Under the pieces are notes generated by a model, which worked only from the letters and a program-made list of their open reading frames with translations, did no database searches and was not told the origin of the DNA. From Marinifaba aquimaris (GTDB lineage Bacteria; Pseudomonadota; Gammaproteobacteria; Enterobacterales; Alteromonadaceae): 56,514 nt of DNA. Positions within the stretch are counted from its first letter, which is position 1; each line of letters opens with the position of its first letter. The stretch lies in assembly GCF_013328345.1 (NCBI RefSeq), contig NZ_JABULX010000027.1, positions 1 through 56,514 of the forward strand, in the 5' to 3' direction. A program made the position numbers and the translations under genes. Positions 9,131 through 18,664 of this stretch are shown one piece after another.

Positions 9131-10441
9131 CTATTCTTTTTTATTGATTCGTTCGTCCGCCAACTTATTTTTTGCTTCTATCCATTGCGCCATGTATTGG
9201 GTACTTTTATGTATTTGTAGGCTCAATAAATTACCAATAAAGTTATTTGCTCTATGCTCAGATAAGTTCAACGTTATTTGATTCAATTTATCGACAAAGT
9301 TAGGACCGATCGTTTGTTTATCAAAAACTTGTTCAACAACGCGATATCCTGATAACTGCTTTTGTTGCCATAGTTCGGCATTTTGGTATAGCTCAAATGC
9401 GTTTTTAGCAAACGCTTCGGGTGTGTGACTGATAAAACCGGGCCAATCTAACAATGAGTCAAACCCCAGCATACCTTCCTGACCAATTTCAGTTGTTACA
9501 TTAGGCGTGCCACACATAAAGGCATCGGCTAACTTACCTTTAATACCGGCACCAAATCTAAGTGGTGCCAGGCATACACGTGCTTGTTGCATCACATCAA
9601 AAGCACAATCGGCCCAGCCTCGAATGTAAAAGCCTTCATTGGGGTTATGCAATTGTTGTGCTTTTGGTGGCGTATAAGCGCCGTAGATATTAAGAGCAGG
9701 TGGCTCAATACCTTGGCTTTTAAAATATTTTCTTATCGCAGGCCAATAAGTTTGTTTGAGTTGAAGGACCGCGTCCCAATTTGGCGCATGACGAAAATTA
9801 CCTATGCTGATAAAGCCCGTTCTGTTTTCGAAGTTAGCTTGTTGCGCTTTAACCTCATTTGGCACGCTGTCGAGCATAAAGGGCATATACTGCAAATATT
9901 GGCTGTTAATGTTAAAGGTCTCTTCGAGCAGCTTGATTTCAACAGGAGAAATGATGAGTGTTAAATCTGCGCGGTAAATGGCTGATAGCTCTCGTTGTAC
10001 TAGCTCGTTATCACTTTGCTTTAATTTATGCGCGCTATAAGTTTCACCTGCTTTGATGCACTGATGGCGTGTATTTCTGACTGAGTGTAAATCTTCACTG
10101 TTTAAAATACGAATTGCATCTGGGCACTGTGCTTTAACTCGCCAGCTAAATTGCTCTTCCATCATAAAGCGGTCAAATATCACTACATCAGGCATTAAAC
10201 TTTTAACAAATTTATCGAAAGACGCGCAGTTTAATGCAATAGGTTGGCAGTCTATTTTTAGTGAAGCTAGATCGTATTGATGAGGACTTTCTTGAGCTGG
10301 ACTCGCAAAAGTGACGTGGTAGCCTTGTTCGATAAAAAGTTTGATCAGCGATACGATGTTTGTACCTGCAGCAGATGACTTTGGTTCAGGCCAAACATAA
10401 CCGATAAAGAGTACTTTCTTATTTGCTGTATCTTGATTCAC
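9131..10441 (-). CDS. GT-B fold glycosyltransferase (GT4-like)
   Basis: Probable glycosyltransferase. The N-terminal Rossmann half opens with KKVLFIGYVWPEPKSSAAG. The C-terminal half has a GNFRHAPNWDAV segment, IYGAY and a nucleotide-sugar region ending PLRFGAGIKGKLADAFMCG, typical of GT4-like enzymes. I chose the GTG at 10441 (residue 22 of the longer frame) because GGGGA precedes it and the fold begins just after. The longer frame starts at ATG 10504 without a Shine-Dalgarno and inside the divergent trhO promoter. Substrate and product are unknown; no surface-polysaccharide genes are adjacent. Confidence 0.78.
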   Translation of the reverse strand: MNQDTANKKVLFIGYVWPEPKSSAAGTNIVSLIKLFIEQGYHVTFASPAQESPHQYDLASLKIDCQPIALNCASFDKFVKSLMPDVVIFDRFMMEEQFSWRVKAQCPDAIRILNSEDLHSVRNTRHQCIKAGETYSAHKLKQSDNELVQRELSAIYRADLTLIISPVEIKLLEETFNINSQYLQYMPFMLDSVPNEVKAQQANFENRTGFISIGNFRHAPNWDAVLQLKQTYWPAIRKYFKSQGIEPPALNIYGAYTPPKAQQLHNPNEGFYIRGWADCAFDVMQQARVCLAPLRFGAGIKGKLADAFMCGTPNVTTEIGQEGMLGFDSLLDWPGFISHTPEAFAKNAFELYQNAELWQQKQLSGYRVVEQVFDKQTIGPNFVDKLNQITLNLSEHRANNFIGNLLSLQIHKSTQYMAQWIEAKNKLADERINKKE

Positions 10442-10503
10442 TTCTTTCCCCGACCGCAATTTTGCTGCGCATTTTAGAAGATTTAGCGCAATTACGCCAA
10501 GCA

Positions 10504-10532
10504 TTCGATATTTCTGTCAATTTCGGTATAAT
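10504..10532 (+). promoter_or_regulatory. Promoter of trhO
   Basis: A perfect TATAAT (10527-10532) lies 17 bp from TTCGAT (10504-10509), a weak -35, about 77 bases before the trhO start. The region is shared with the 5' end of the divergent glycosyltransferase frame. Confidence 0.65.
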
Positions 10533-10608
10533 GCGCGGCCAATTTTGATGTTAATCAAGTTTTATCAATGAAGTGGATTTGCGATCCACCTGATCGGAGA
10601 AAAAACAC

Positions 10609-11532
10609 ATGCAATATATTGTCGCTGCAATGTATAAGTTCACGCGCTTAGAAGATTTTGAAAAGTTACGTGAGCCTCTACACCAAGTTATGGTTGATAA
10701 CCAAGTAAAAGGTACGTTATTACTGGCAAACGAAGGTATTAACGGTACAGTTTCAGGCCCTAGAGAAGGTATTGATGCTGTATTAGCTTGGTTAAAGTCT
10801 GACCCGCGTTTAGCGGATATCGAACACAAAGAATCACTTCATGATGAGCAACCTTTCTATCGCACTAAAGTTAAGCTAAAGAAAGAAATTGTGACTATGG
10901 GCGTTGAAGGCATTGATCCTAACAATGTGGTTGGAACCTATGTTGAGCCTAAAGACTGGAATGCACTTATTTCTGATCCCGATGTCGTGTTAATCGATAC
11001 GCGTAACGACTACGAAGTACAAATTGGTACATTCGAAAACGCAGTTGATCCCAATACTAAAACCTTCCGTGAATTCCCTGACTATGTTGCTAAAAACATG
11101 GATCCGAAAAAACAAAAGAAGGTGGCCATGTTCTGTACCGGTGGTATTCGCTGTGAAAAGTCGACGGCTTATATGAAAGAGCAGGGCTTTGAAGAGGTAT
11201 ACCACTTAAAAGGCGGTATCTTAAAGTACTTAGAAGAAGTACCAAAAGAAGAAACCATGTGGAAAGGTGACTGTTTCGTTTTTGATCAACGTGTGACAGT
11301 AAACCACGATTTAGAAAAAGGTATATACGATCAATGTTACGCTTGTCGTATGCCTATTACAGAAGAAGAAAAACAGCTTGCGCAATATGAGAAAGGTGTA
11401 AGTTGTCATCATTGCTTCGATGAAACCAGTGCGGAAGATAAAGCCCGTTTTGCGATGCGTGAAAAGCAGTTAGAGCTTGCTAAAACACGTGGCAAACAAC
11501 ACATTGGCGATGCTAAAGATATTAGCGAATAA
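10609..11532 (+). CDS. trhO: tRNA uridine(34) hydroxylase TrhO (rhodanese-like)
   Basis: Oxygen-dependent hydroxylation of U34 in certain tRNAs, the first step to cmo5U/mo5U. The architecture matches YceA/TrhO: an N-terminal ferredoxin-like domain (1-95, [10 protein letters not shown]), a rhodanese domain (about 120-215) with the cysteine loop [10 protein letters not shown] starting at C176, and a C-terminal Cys-rich part (CYACR, CHHC). Length 307 is normal. It has its own promoter and is followed by a terminator. Confidence 0.93.
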   Translation: MQYIVAAMYKFTRLEDFEKLREPLHQVMVDNQVKGTLLLANEGINGTVSGPREGIDAVLAWLKSDPRLADIEHKESLHDEQPFYRTKVKLKKEIVTMGVEGIDPNNVVGTYVEPKDWNALISDPDVVLIDTRNDYEVQIGTFENAVDPNTKTFREFPDYVAKNMDPKKQKKVAMFCTGGIRCEKSTAYMKEQGFEEVYHLKGGILKYLEEVPKEETMWKGDCFVFDQRVTVNHDLEKGIYDQCYACRMPITEEEKQLAQYEKGVSCHHCFDETSAEDKARFAMREKQLELAKTRGKQHIGDAKDISE

Positions 11533-11556
11533 ATTAATAAATTAATGAATTGATGT

Positions 11557-11586
11557 TAAAAAAGGCCTGTTGATTCAGGCCTTTTT
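11557..11586 (+). terminator. Terminator between trhO and the PhK-like gene
   Basis: AAAAAAGGCCTG / CAGGCCTTTTT with a TTGATT loop. It is A-rich and T-rich on opposite sides, so it can serve both converging genes. Confidence 0.85.
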
Positions 11587-11607
11587 CATATTTATGGAAC
11601 GCTTTAT

Positions 11608-14600
11608 TTATCCTGCTAAGACTTTGACCACATACTGATTGAGTACGCTATTAGGTTGCTCGATTAATAAATCAATAGCGGTGTCTTGTTCAGTATTTCT
11701 ACCTTGCTCATTTGTATATGCTTGAGCAGCCTTAGATAAGATATCGCCTAATACCACTTGGTCAAACTGGCAATCGGGCGTGTTTTTACAATATTGAGTA
11801 AAGCAATATAACACCTCTATCATGGCTGACTTGTAGTAAATAGGATGCAGGTTTTGACTTAGTTCATCGAGTTTGTGCGCAAAGCTTTCCTCTCGCGGCG
11901 TCATTGAGCTTCTTATAAATTCACTTTCAAGGGCATTATGACTGTGGGGGTGATCGGCAAATACTAAACGATTGGTATGCGCTAAACTTTGCCAAATAGC
12001 CGTTAAGAAGTCATCATCAAACCGGGTGATTAACCCTCTTGCCGTTCGCCATGCTTTCCAATCAATTGCCATTGCATCAGCTTGGTTGCTCGGGTTTTGC
12101 GCATCTGTGTTAAAGCTAAATTCAACATTTAAATCAAATGATTGTTGTTGGTGATCAAGTGCCTTTTTAACGCTTTGATAAAGCTCAAAAGGAGAGAGTT
12201 TACCGAGTTTATTCATTACCTCGTTATCAAAGCTATCGCTGCCAGCACACAAGGCCAATAACTGATGAAGCTTAATTGAACGCAAGCCAGAGAAGTTTTG
12301 TGTATTGGTGCGCATGGTATTGCCCAAATTTACCAATAATTCTTGAATCAGCGTTCGCTCAACGTACTCAGGGCAGGTTTGGTTGATCAAAGCCGTCAAC
12401 TCTTTAGGTTTTAACTGAGCGTGATCACCCGCCAATGTAACCGGTTCATTTTGTCCCAATACTAAAGACAAATGACGAGCACACAGCAATGACAAGTCAT
12501 CGGCTAAGTCTTTATGAGCCCAGTTTCTAATGGCAAAAATGTGTCTTGCTGTTAACCAGCAGGTTTTATGTAATGCATATTGGTAAATGTCTGCCAATAA
12601 GTCATCAAAACTGATTGTATCACCAGATGTTTGCAGGCTAGTGTCGAGTTGATACCTTTTAAGCCAGTCAGATACTTGAGCCACACAAGCCTCATCGTGA
12701 TCAATACAGGCTTTTACTTGTTCAGTAAGCTCTGCTGGTAAACGACTTAAATCTATCGTTAAGCTATCATGAGTCGCAGTGGCTTTCTGACCGCAAACGG
12801 CAGTGACTTGATAATCAGGCAAGATTAATTCAACTTGCCTTGATGCACGGTAGGCAAGAGAAGCTGATGCGTAGCCAACATTGGCTAATTCAGTTCTCAA
12901 TTGCAATGATTTAATCGTGTCGAGTAAAACTTGAGTATCGCTGGCTTCACACATGTGTTGCGTCACCATGTAATTAAACACGGCTACTTCGCGATTGATC
13001 CAATGTTTCTCAATATGACCGACCTCACGAAGTAAGTTTTGACTGGCTAAGTGTGCGTCAAACATTCGATAGTTATAATCATCGTATTGCAAACTTGATA
13101 AGCACAGGTATTGCTGTTGATTGATATTGTAGGTTTGTGCAGTGGCTAACCCTTGGAATCGACGTTTTGGTCGTCCAGTTAACCCTAAGGCTTGATTGGC
13201 ACCTAATTGTCGATATGTTTGCACTAATTCAGGTGCGGAAATCACTTTAAGCGGGGCAATATCTTTTAAAGATTCAGCTATGACGCCATTATCAGCCAAT
13301 AAGCGTTTGACGGAATCATTTTCAGCCAAGACCACTAATGCCACTTGATTCTGTTTATTTGAACTCGCTCTAATTTGCAAGCGCAGTGGATCAAGATCGT
13401 TTCTATCGACTAGGCCTTCATCTAGCATTAAGCCAGTGAAATAAAGGCTTTGTGCCCATACCAATGGTAAGTTGTCATTAGCTTGTCGAGGCTGCGATTT
13501 AGGGTTTTCACGCTCGGCATCGATATGCTCTTGAGTAACGAAATAAAGTTCGGGTAGTAAGCCTTTTCCGTCTTTTTCTATCATCAAAGATTCAAGCTTA
13601 TCGCGATATTGCTTCGCAGCACTTGTGTCTTGCTCAAACAGAGATTGAATGTACAAATAAGTGTAAAACAACGGCCATTCTGATTCGATATTGGCAAAAT
13701 TAGCCAGCTCTGCGTGTTCGTAATGAATGCGATGATGATCTTCTACAACGGTTTGGTGTCCATCCCATAAAAAGCGCTTACAACCGTATTCGCCACCGAG
13801 GTCAGAAAGGATTTTATCGCGTGTTTTTTTCACTAACTTTTGATCGCCAACGGCAAAAGCAGGGAAGCCAATCACGCTTAATAGCGCTGAATCGACTTCC
13901 TTAGAAACAGATTCCCTTGGCAGTAAGCGCGCTAAGGTATTACGCGCTCGCGAGATACCGTCAGGTACCGTGTGTACGATTGCTCTTGGGGTTGCATCTT
14001 TACCAAATAAATTAAACCCATCAAGTGCTTCTAATGCCGCTTTGGCCATGCCCACGGAACTGGCATTAATTTCTGTTTTACCATTATTGATTTTATTGCC
14101 GCGCTCCCAAATACCGTAATCAGGGATTCGATAAGCAAAAGCAATGTAGTAAATCAGGTTTTGGATAAAATCGACTTCATCAATGGTATTGATAATACGA
14201 AGACCAGATGCACTCATTTGTGCAACCATCAGTAAGAATATGGAGGTTGCGTCTATTTGCAAATGTCCCCACTCATCATCACCGACAATCGGCAATGCTG
14301 TTTTGGTATCGTACTTAGCATGCAGGCAGTCCATTGGCGAGAGGCTGTGTTTAAATGCTTCGACTTTATCTGATTGGCGCATCATAGCGTTTAATAAGCC
14401 GCGCATTAACTTGATGGTTGCTTGCTCAAGCTCATCTTGTTTCGTGCGATCGCCATGGCGCTTATAAGCCATACTTAAACTCCAAACAGAGAGTATGGAA
14501 TAAACGTTGTCTCTTACCCATGCATCGGTGTAATCACCATGAGAGTTGATGGCGGTACTGGCAGGTAGTAAACCCGTTACTGGGTTTTGTCGAGATAAAA

Positions 14601-14670
14601 TAATGTCTTGTATATCTGTATACAGCGATTGAAGCAGTTTGCTGTTATTCATATGTGATTTTAAAACCAT
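11608..14670 (-). CDS. Phosphorylase-kinase alpha/beta-like protein (GH15-type alpha/alpha barrel)
   Basis: A 1020-residue protein without a signal peptide. Its first 430 residues resemble the GH15-like (alpha/alpha)6 barrel of eukaryotic phosphorylase b kinase regulatory subunits: the opening NPVTGLLPAS, then DYTDAWVRDNVYSI, the HAKYD segment and DDEWGHLQIDATS. The remaining part is helical and also regulatory-subunit-like. Bacterial members are usually labelled GH15 protein; catalysis is unproven. No phosphorylase kinase catalytic subunit or glycogen genes are nearby. The start could also be the ATG at 14652 (MNNSK); neither start has a clear Shine-Dalgarno. Confidence 0.82.
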   Translation of the reverse strand: MVLKSHMNNSKLLQSLYTDIQDIILSRQNPVTGLLPASTAINSHGDYTDAWVRDNVYSILSVWSLSMAYKRHGDRTKQDELEQATIKLMRGLLNAMMRQSDKVEAFKHSLSPMDCLHAKYDTKTALPIVGDDEWGHLQIDATSIFLLMVAQMSASGLRIINTIDEVDFIQNLIYYIAFAYRIPDYGIWERGNKINNGKTEINASSVGMAKAALEALDGFNLFGKDATPRAIVHTVPDGISRARNTLARLLPRESVSKEVDSALLSVIGFPAFAVGDQKLVKKTRDKILSDLGGEYGCKRFLWDGHQTVVEDHHRIHYEHAELANFANIESEWPLFYTYLYIQSLFEQDTSAAKQYRDKLESLMIEKDGKGLLPELYFVTQEHIDAERENPKSQPRQANDNLPLVWAQSLYFTGLMLDEGLVDRNDLDPLRLQIRASSNKQNQVALVVLAENDSVKRLLADNGVIAESLKDIAPLKVISAPELVQTYRQLGANQALGLTGRPKRRFQGLATAQTYNINQQQYLCLSSLQYDDYNYRMFDAHLASQNLLREVGHIEKHWINREVAVFNYMVTQHMCEASDTQVLLDTIKSLQLRTELANVGYASASLAYRASRQVELILPDYQVTAVCGQKATATHDSLTIDLSRLPAELTEQVKACIDHDEACVAQVSDWLKRYQLDTSLQTSGDTISFDDLLADIYQYALHKTCWLTARHIFAIRNWAHKDLADDLSLLCARHLSLVLGQNEPVTLAGDHAQLKPKELTALINQTCPEYVERTLIQELLVNLGNTMRTNTQNFSGLRSIKLHQLLALCAGSDSFDNEVMNKLGKLSPFELYQSVKKALDHQQQSFDLNVEFSFNTDAQNPSNQADAMAIDWKAWRTARGLITRFDDDFLTAIWQSLAHTNRLVFADHPHSHNALESEFIRSSMTPREESFAHKLDELSQNLHPIYYKSAMIEVLYCFTQYCKNTPDCQFDQVVLGDILSKAAQAYTNEQGRNTEQDTAIDLLIEQPNSVLNQYVVKVLAG

Positions 14671-14844
14671 TTAACTAGGAGAATTCAAATTCAGTAGAGT
14701 TTAGTAATACATTCTATTATCTGCATGAAAAACAAAGGTTTAAATACAGATTCATTACAATTTTTAATTATTAGATAGATTGCACTTGTATTGGTATTTT
14801 TCAACCTTATTAATACAGCATTAGCTAAAATGGAGAAAGACATT

Positions 14845-15510
14845 ATGTCTGAATACGTAGTCATCACAGGTGCTAATCGCGGAATTGGTCTCGCTTTTAC
14901 TCGTTACTACCTAGCACAAGGCAAAGATGTTATTGCTGTTTGTCGACGAGCAAGTGAAGAATTACTGGCAACGACAGCCGAAGTGATTGAAGATATTGAT
15001 GTCACTAATGAAGTGGGTGTTGTTGCCCTTGCCGCTGCATTAGATGATAGAAAAATCTCGTTGTTAATTAACAATGCGGGTATTTTTCACAACGAAACGC
15101 TAGCGGATATGGACTTTACTCAAATCCAAAAGCAAATTGAAGTCAATGCCATTGCACCGTTAAAAATTACCCATGCCTTACTGGATAATTTAACGACGGG
15201 TAGTAAAGTTGCGCTGATTACTAGTCGTATGGGTTCAATTTCTGATAATGGTTCAGGCCATTATTATGGCTATCGCATGTCTAAAGCGGCGTTAAACGCG
15301 GCTGGCAAATCGCTCGCGGTAGATTTATCTGGGCAATCGATTAGCGTAGCTATTTTACACCCTGGTTTTGTGCAAACCGATATGGTTGGCGGTGCTGGCG
15401 ATGTTACGCCAGAGCAAGCTGTTGAAGGCTTAACGGCCCGAATTAGTGAATTAAATTCAGATAATTCAGGCACATTTTGGCACGCCAATGGCGATGTTCT
15501 ACCTTGGTAG
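14845..15510 (+). CDS. SDR family NAD(P)-dependent oxidoreductase
   Basis: Short-chain dehydrogenase of 221 residues. The cofactor motif TGANRGIG lies at residues 7-14, NNAG near 79, and the catalytic set is a serine in TSRMGS followed by YGYRMSKAALN (Tyr/Lys of YxxxK). The ATG at 14845 follows GGAGA; the frame extends 18 codons further upstream without support. It resembles C-factor-like SDRs. The substrate is unknown and the gene stands alone, followed by a terminator. Confidence 0.88.
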   Translation: MSEYVVITGANRGIGLAFTRYYLAQGKDVIAVCRRASEELLATTAEVIEDIDVTNEVGVVALAAALDDRKISLLINNAGIFHNETLADMDFTQIQKQIEVNAIAPLKITHALLDNLTTGSKVALITSRMGSISDNGSGHYYGYRMSKAALNAAGKSLAVDLSGQSISVAILHPGFVQTDMVGGAGDVTPEQAVEGLTARISELNSDNSGTFWHANGDVLPW

Positions 15511-15550
15511 TTAAATAGCTAACAGTCTAACTAGGCGTGGTATTTAAATA

Positions 15551-15578
15551 AAAAAGGCACATAAAAATGTGCCTTTTT
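15551..15578 (+). terminator. Terminator between the SDR and barrel protein genes
   Basis: AAAAAGGCACA / TGTGCCTTTTT stem around TAAAAA, able to work in both directions between two converging genes. Confidence 0.85.
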
Positions 15579-15598
15579 CGAAAGTATGACAGCGGCCA

Positions 15599-16282
15599 TT
15601 AAAAGTAATAGTGGTACAAAATACCTACGTGGCTTCCATCAATATCACTATTAGTGATAAAACCTTCTTTGTCGGCAACTTCATAATCAATATCGACAAA
15701 CCTTAGTGCAAGCTCACCAATGTCGCCAAAACTGTATGTCCCTTCTATAACGGTTCCAGTTGCATCATCAAACTCGGTGGTATCAAAATCGGTGCCTAAA
15801 AAGTAATCTAAATCAAATTCCAGTTCGACTGATGAATGTTTTGTCGCGCCGACATAAAGTGAAAACTCTTCTGTTAATTGCCAACCAATTAAGCCTTCAA
15901 CTACGTTGCGAGAAAACGTTGTATCGCCATTATCAGCAAACGCACCATCAAAGTGATGACCAACGTTGATTTTGGCTTTTAAGTTGGTGGCAAAGAGTTT
16001 TTCGCCTTTTAATGACAGACCAAAATAAAGCAGCTCACCGGCTGTGATATCTTCATCATAGTCATCATCGAATTCAACTTCAGCTAATTCATCTCCACCA
16101 AAAGTAAATCCAGCAAATAAGCCACCGCTAAATACGTTTGCCTCTGGCGTCATTAATGTGATTTGCTCAGAAGCAGTTTGTTCTGATGGCGTTGGCTCGA
16201 GATCTTGAGCGATTACAGGTAAAGACGTTGCAGAAATTAGGGCACAAGCGGATAAAGAAGCAGCGCGAAGCAATTTATTCAT
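15599..16282 (-). CDS. Predicted outer-membrane beta-barrel protein, unknown function
   Basis: A 227-residue protein with a Sec signal peptide (MNKLLRAASLSACALIS..., probable cut after VIAQ near 26). The mature part is acidic and rich in alternating hydrophobic strands (LYFGLSLKG, FSLYVGATKHSSVEL, LALRFVDIDYEV). It ends in YHYYF, the terminal phenylalanine typical of BAM-inserted barrels. The strand content suggests an eight-stranded opacity/OmpW-like protein, which is inference. AAGGAAA precedes the ATG. Its leader overlaps the region just after the min operon terminator. Confidence 0.7.
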   Translation of the reverse strand: MNKLLRAASLSACALISATSLPVIAQDLEPTPSEQTASEQITLMTPEANVFSGGLFAGFTFGGDELAEVEFDDDYDEDITAGELLYFGLSLKGEKLFATNLKAKINVGHHFDGAFADNGDTTFSRNVVEGLIGWQLTEEFSLYVGATKHSSVELEFDLDYFLGTDFDTTEFDDATGTVIEGTYSFGDIGELALRFVDIDYEVADKEGFITNSDIDGSHVGILYHYYF

Positions 16283-16301
16283 TTTTGTTTCCTTAAAATA
16301 G

Positions 16302-16330
16302 AAAAAGCGCAGAATACTCTGCGCTTTTTT
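16302..16330 (-). terminator. Terminator of the minCDE operon
   Basis: Stem AAAAAGCGCAGA / TCTGCGCTTTTT around ATAC, 23 bases after the minE stop on the minus strand and followed by Ts. Confidence 0.85.
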
Positions 16331-16352
16331 ATATCCTGTTTAGATGAAGAAA

Positions 16353-16616
16353 TTATTTTTCTTCAGGCAATGTCACATTCAGTTCAAGTACTGATAAATC
16401 ATCGCCGCGGTTATCAAGTTGTATGTTAACCGCATCTTGATCCACTTCTACATATTTGCGAATAACTGCCAAAATATCGCGTTGAAGATCTGGCAAGTAA
16501 TCTGGACCACTGTGTCTTAATGTGCTGCGCTCATGAGCAACAATGATTTGTAAACGCTCTTTGGCAACCGATGCTGCTTTTTTCTTATCACTTCTAAAAA
16601 AGTCTAAAATTGCCAT
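16353..16616 (-). CDS. minE: Cell division topological specificity factor MinE
   Basis: An 87-residue protein that displaces MinC from MinD and stimulates MinD ATPase, which drives pole-to-pole oscillation. The N-terminus ([30 protein letters not shown]) carries the amphipathic membrane-binding and MinD-binding segment, and the rest forms the topological specificity domain. The gene starts one base after the minD stop codon and is the last gene of minCDE. Confidence 0.96.
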   Translation of the reverse strand: MAILDFFRSDKKKAASVAKERLQIIVAHERSTLRHSGPDYLPDLQRDILAVIRKYVEVDQDAVNIQLDNRGDDLSVLELNVTLPEEK

Positions 16617-16617
16617 T

Positions 16618-17427
16618 TTATCCTCCGAAGATACGCTTGAAGATGCCTTTTTTAGGCTCTGTTAAGAAGCGGAAATCTACTTCGTTACCTTCAAGTCGTG
16701 AGATTGCATCTAGATAAGCTTGACCCGCATCACTTTGCTCATCAAGTACAACAGGCTCACCTAAGTTAGAGGCTTTTAAAACGGCTTGAGATTCTGGAAT
16801 AACGCCTAATAAAGGAATGGCTAAAATCTCTTTCACATCTTCAACACTTAACATGTCACCACGTTCAACACGACTAGGGTTGTAACGCGTTAATAATAAG
16901 TTTTCTTTGACAGGGTCTAAACCTTTTTCTGCACGACGAGATTTAGACGCTAAGATACCTAAGATACGATCAGAGTCACGTACCGATGATACTTCAGGGT
17001 TTGTCACCACAATGGCTTCATCTGCGAAATAAAGTGCCATTAAAGCACCTTGTTCAATACCCGCAGGAGAATCACAGATGATGTAATCAAACTGTTCGCT
17101 TAATTCATCTAATACTTTTTCTACACCATCTAACGTGAGCGCATCTTTATCGCGTGTTTGAGAGGCCGGTAAAATAAATAAACCATCAACACGTTTATCT
17201 TTAATCAGTGCTTGGTTGAGGTTTGCTTCGCCGTTGATGACATTTACGAAGTCGTAAACAACGCGGCGTTCAACACCCATGATTAAATCAAGATTACGTA
17301 AGCCGATATCAAAATCGACGATCACTGTCTTTTTACCTTGCAGGGCTAATCCGGTACCGATAGCGGCACTTGACGTGGTTTTACCTACACCACCTTTACC
17401 TGACGTTACAACGATTATACGAGCCAT
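16618..17427 (-). CDS. minD: Septum site-determining ATPase MinD
   Basis: ParA/MinD-type ATPase of 269 residues. The deviant Walker A motif [10 protein letters not shown] lies at residues 10-19, [11 protein letters not shown] near 38-48, and CDSPAGIE is the Walker B region. The C-terminal amphipathic helix [11 protein letters not shown] is the membrane-targeting sequence. It recruits MinC to the membrane and is regulated by MinE. It is the middle gene of a tightly packed operon. Confidence 0.97.
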   Translation of the reverse strand: MARIIVVTSGKGGVGKTTSSAAIGTGLALQGKKTVIVDFDIGLRNLDLIMGVERRVVYDFVNVINGEANLNQALIKDKRVDGLFILPASQTRDKDALTLDGVEKVLDELSEQFDYIICDSPAGIEQGALMALYFADEAIVVTNPEVSSVRDSDRILGILASKSRRAEKGLDPVKENLLLTRYNPSRVERGDMLSVEDVKEILAIPLLGVIPESQAVLKASNLGEPVVLDEQSDAGQAYLDAISRLEGNEVDFRFLTEPKKGIFKRIFGG

Positions 17428-17449
17428 TGTATTATTCCTATATGAAAGC

Positions 17450-18163
17450 TTACTCTTGAAGAGAAGAAATTGTTAACTGTTCACCGTCTAGGTGAATGCA
17501 ACCTGATTGTTGCCAGCGATGTTCTTGTATCTGCTCACTTGTCCAGTAATTACCACTGATGCTGACAAGCTCAGCTTGGATATTTTGCGCATAGATGCGG
17601 GCGTTTTGATCGCCTTGTGCACCAGCTGCCGCTTTACCTCTTAGCGTACCGTAAATGTGAATATTACCATCTGCGATCACTTCACCACCGTTACTGACTG
17701 CGCCATGAACAATTAAATCGGTACCTTTTGCGTAAATTTGTTGCCCAGAGCGTACATTGGTTTTAACAACCATGGCTGGCACGTATTGGGCAACAGGGAC
17801 TTCGACTGGGACTTCAACGCGCTCAACTTTGACTTCTTGCGTTGGAGCGGCCGTTTGTTTCGCCGCTATCATTACTGCTAAACCGGCTTCTTTGGCGGCT
17901 ACTTTTTGTTCATCGGTTGCAGCGGTCACACCTACAGGAACCAAGTTTAGTGCGACTAAAGCTTCTTTTAGTGCAACAAAATCAATGGTTTGTTCAGCAA
18001 GTTTTTCGAGATTAACAACGATAGGAGCCATGGCAAAGAAACTGGGAGCCTGACTAATTTTGGCATCCAGCGCTGCGGTGATAGCAGCTATGTCATTTGT
18101 GGCTATGTGTAAGACAGATAGTGTGAAACCACTGCCTTTTAGTTCGATGGCTGTTTCGGACAT
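17450..18163 (-). CDS. minC: Septum site-determining inhibitor MinC
   Basis: A 237-residue FtsZ assembly inhibitor. The N-terminal domain (1-100) starts [17 protein letters not shown] linker rich in Val/Pro/Glu follows (about 115-135), then the C-terminal right-handed beta helix (about 138-230) with [18 protein letters not shown] and [17 protein letters not shown], which binds MinD. It is the first gene of minCDE and is divergent from ycgL. Confidence 0.96.
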   Translation of the reverse strand: MSETAIELKGSGFTLSVLHIATNDIAAITAALDAKISQAPSFFAMAPIVVNLEKLAEQTIDFVALKEALVALNLVPVGVTAATDEQKVAAKEAGLAVMIAAKQTAAPTQEVKVERVEVPVEVPVAQYVPAMVVKTNVRSGQQIYAKGTDLIVHGAVSNGGEVIADGNIHIYGTLRGKAAAGAQGDQNARIYAQNIQAELVSISGNYWTSEQIQEHRWQQSGCIHLDGEQLTISSLQE

Positions 18164-18248
18164 AGTATTGGGTGAAAGCGCCTGTTATTTTCTAATGTTT
18201 ATTATTTTGTAAATTTGAGCGTAAATACTCTAATAATTGTCCAACCAA

Positions 18249-18257
18249 TGGTATAGT
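18249..18257 (+). promoter_or_regulatory. Probable extended -10 promoter of ycgL-mltB
   Basis: TG-G-TATAGT forms an extended -10 element about 115 bases before the ycgL start. There is no clear -35. It lies in the 207-bp gap shared with the divergent minC gene. Confidence 0.4.
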
Positions 18258-18370
18258 TTGCCGCTAGTAAGCGCAAGCATAAAGCTTGGCATAAAAGTTA
18301 ACTAAATGTTGCCTAAAGAAACTTTTCTTAAATTCAGGTGACTAACAGATAAATAGAAGGTGCTCATTCA

Positions 18371-18664
18371 GTGTTATCAGCGGTATATAAAAGCTACAAG
18401 AAAAAAGATACATATCTTTTTGTTGAAAAAAGAGATGACTTTAGCAAAGTGCCTGAAGCGCTAATGGAAACATTTGGAACCCCAGAGTTGGTGACCATTA
18501 TCAATTTAGCTGATAGAAAAAAACTCGGTTTAGCTGACCTTGAAAAAGTGAAAGCAGAACTCGAGGAAAAAGGCTTTTACCTGCAGTTACCACCACCTCC
18601 TGAAGACATGTTGAAAAAGCATCGTGAATCATTAAAACAACAAGGATTACTTAAGGATGATTAA
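18371..18664 (+). CDS. ycgL: YcgL domain protein
   Basis: A 97-residue protein of the YcgL family, with the opening LSAVYKSYKKKDTYLFVEKRDDFSKVP and the PPPPEDMLKKHRE tail. Its function is unknown. It starts at GTG behind AAGGTG, at the position expected from family alignments. It overlaps the lytic transglycosylase gene by 8 bases, so the two are translationally coupled. The position beside minCDE is conserved in many gammaproteobacteria, which suggests a link to division or envelope growth, though that link is inference. Confidence 0.88.
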   Translation: MLSAVYKSYKKKDTYLFVEKRDDFSKVPEALMETFGTPELVTIINLADRKKLGLADLEKVKAELEEKGFYLQLPPPPEDMLKKHRESLKQQGLLKDD

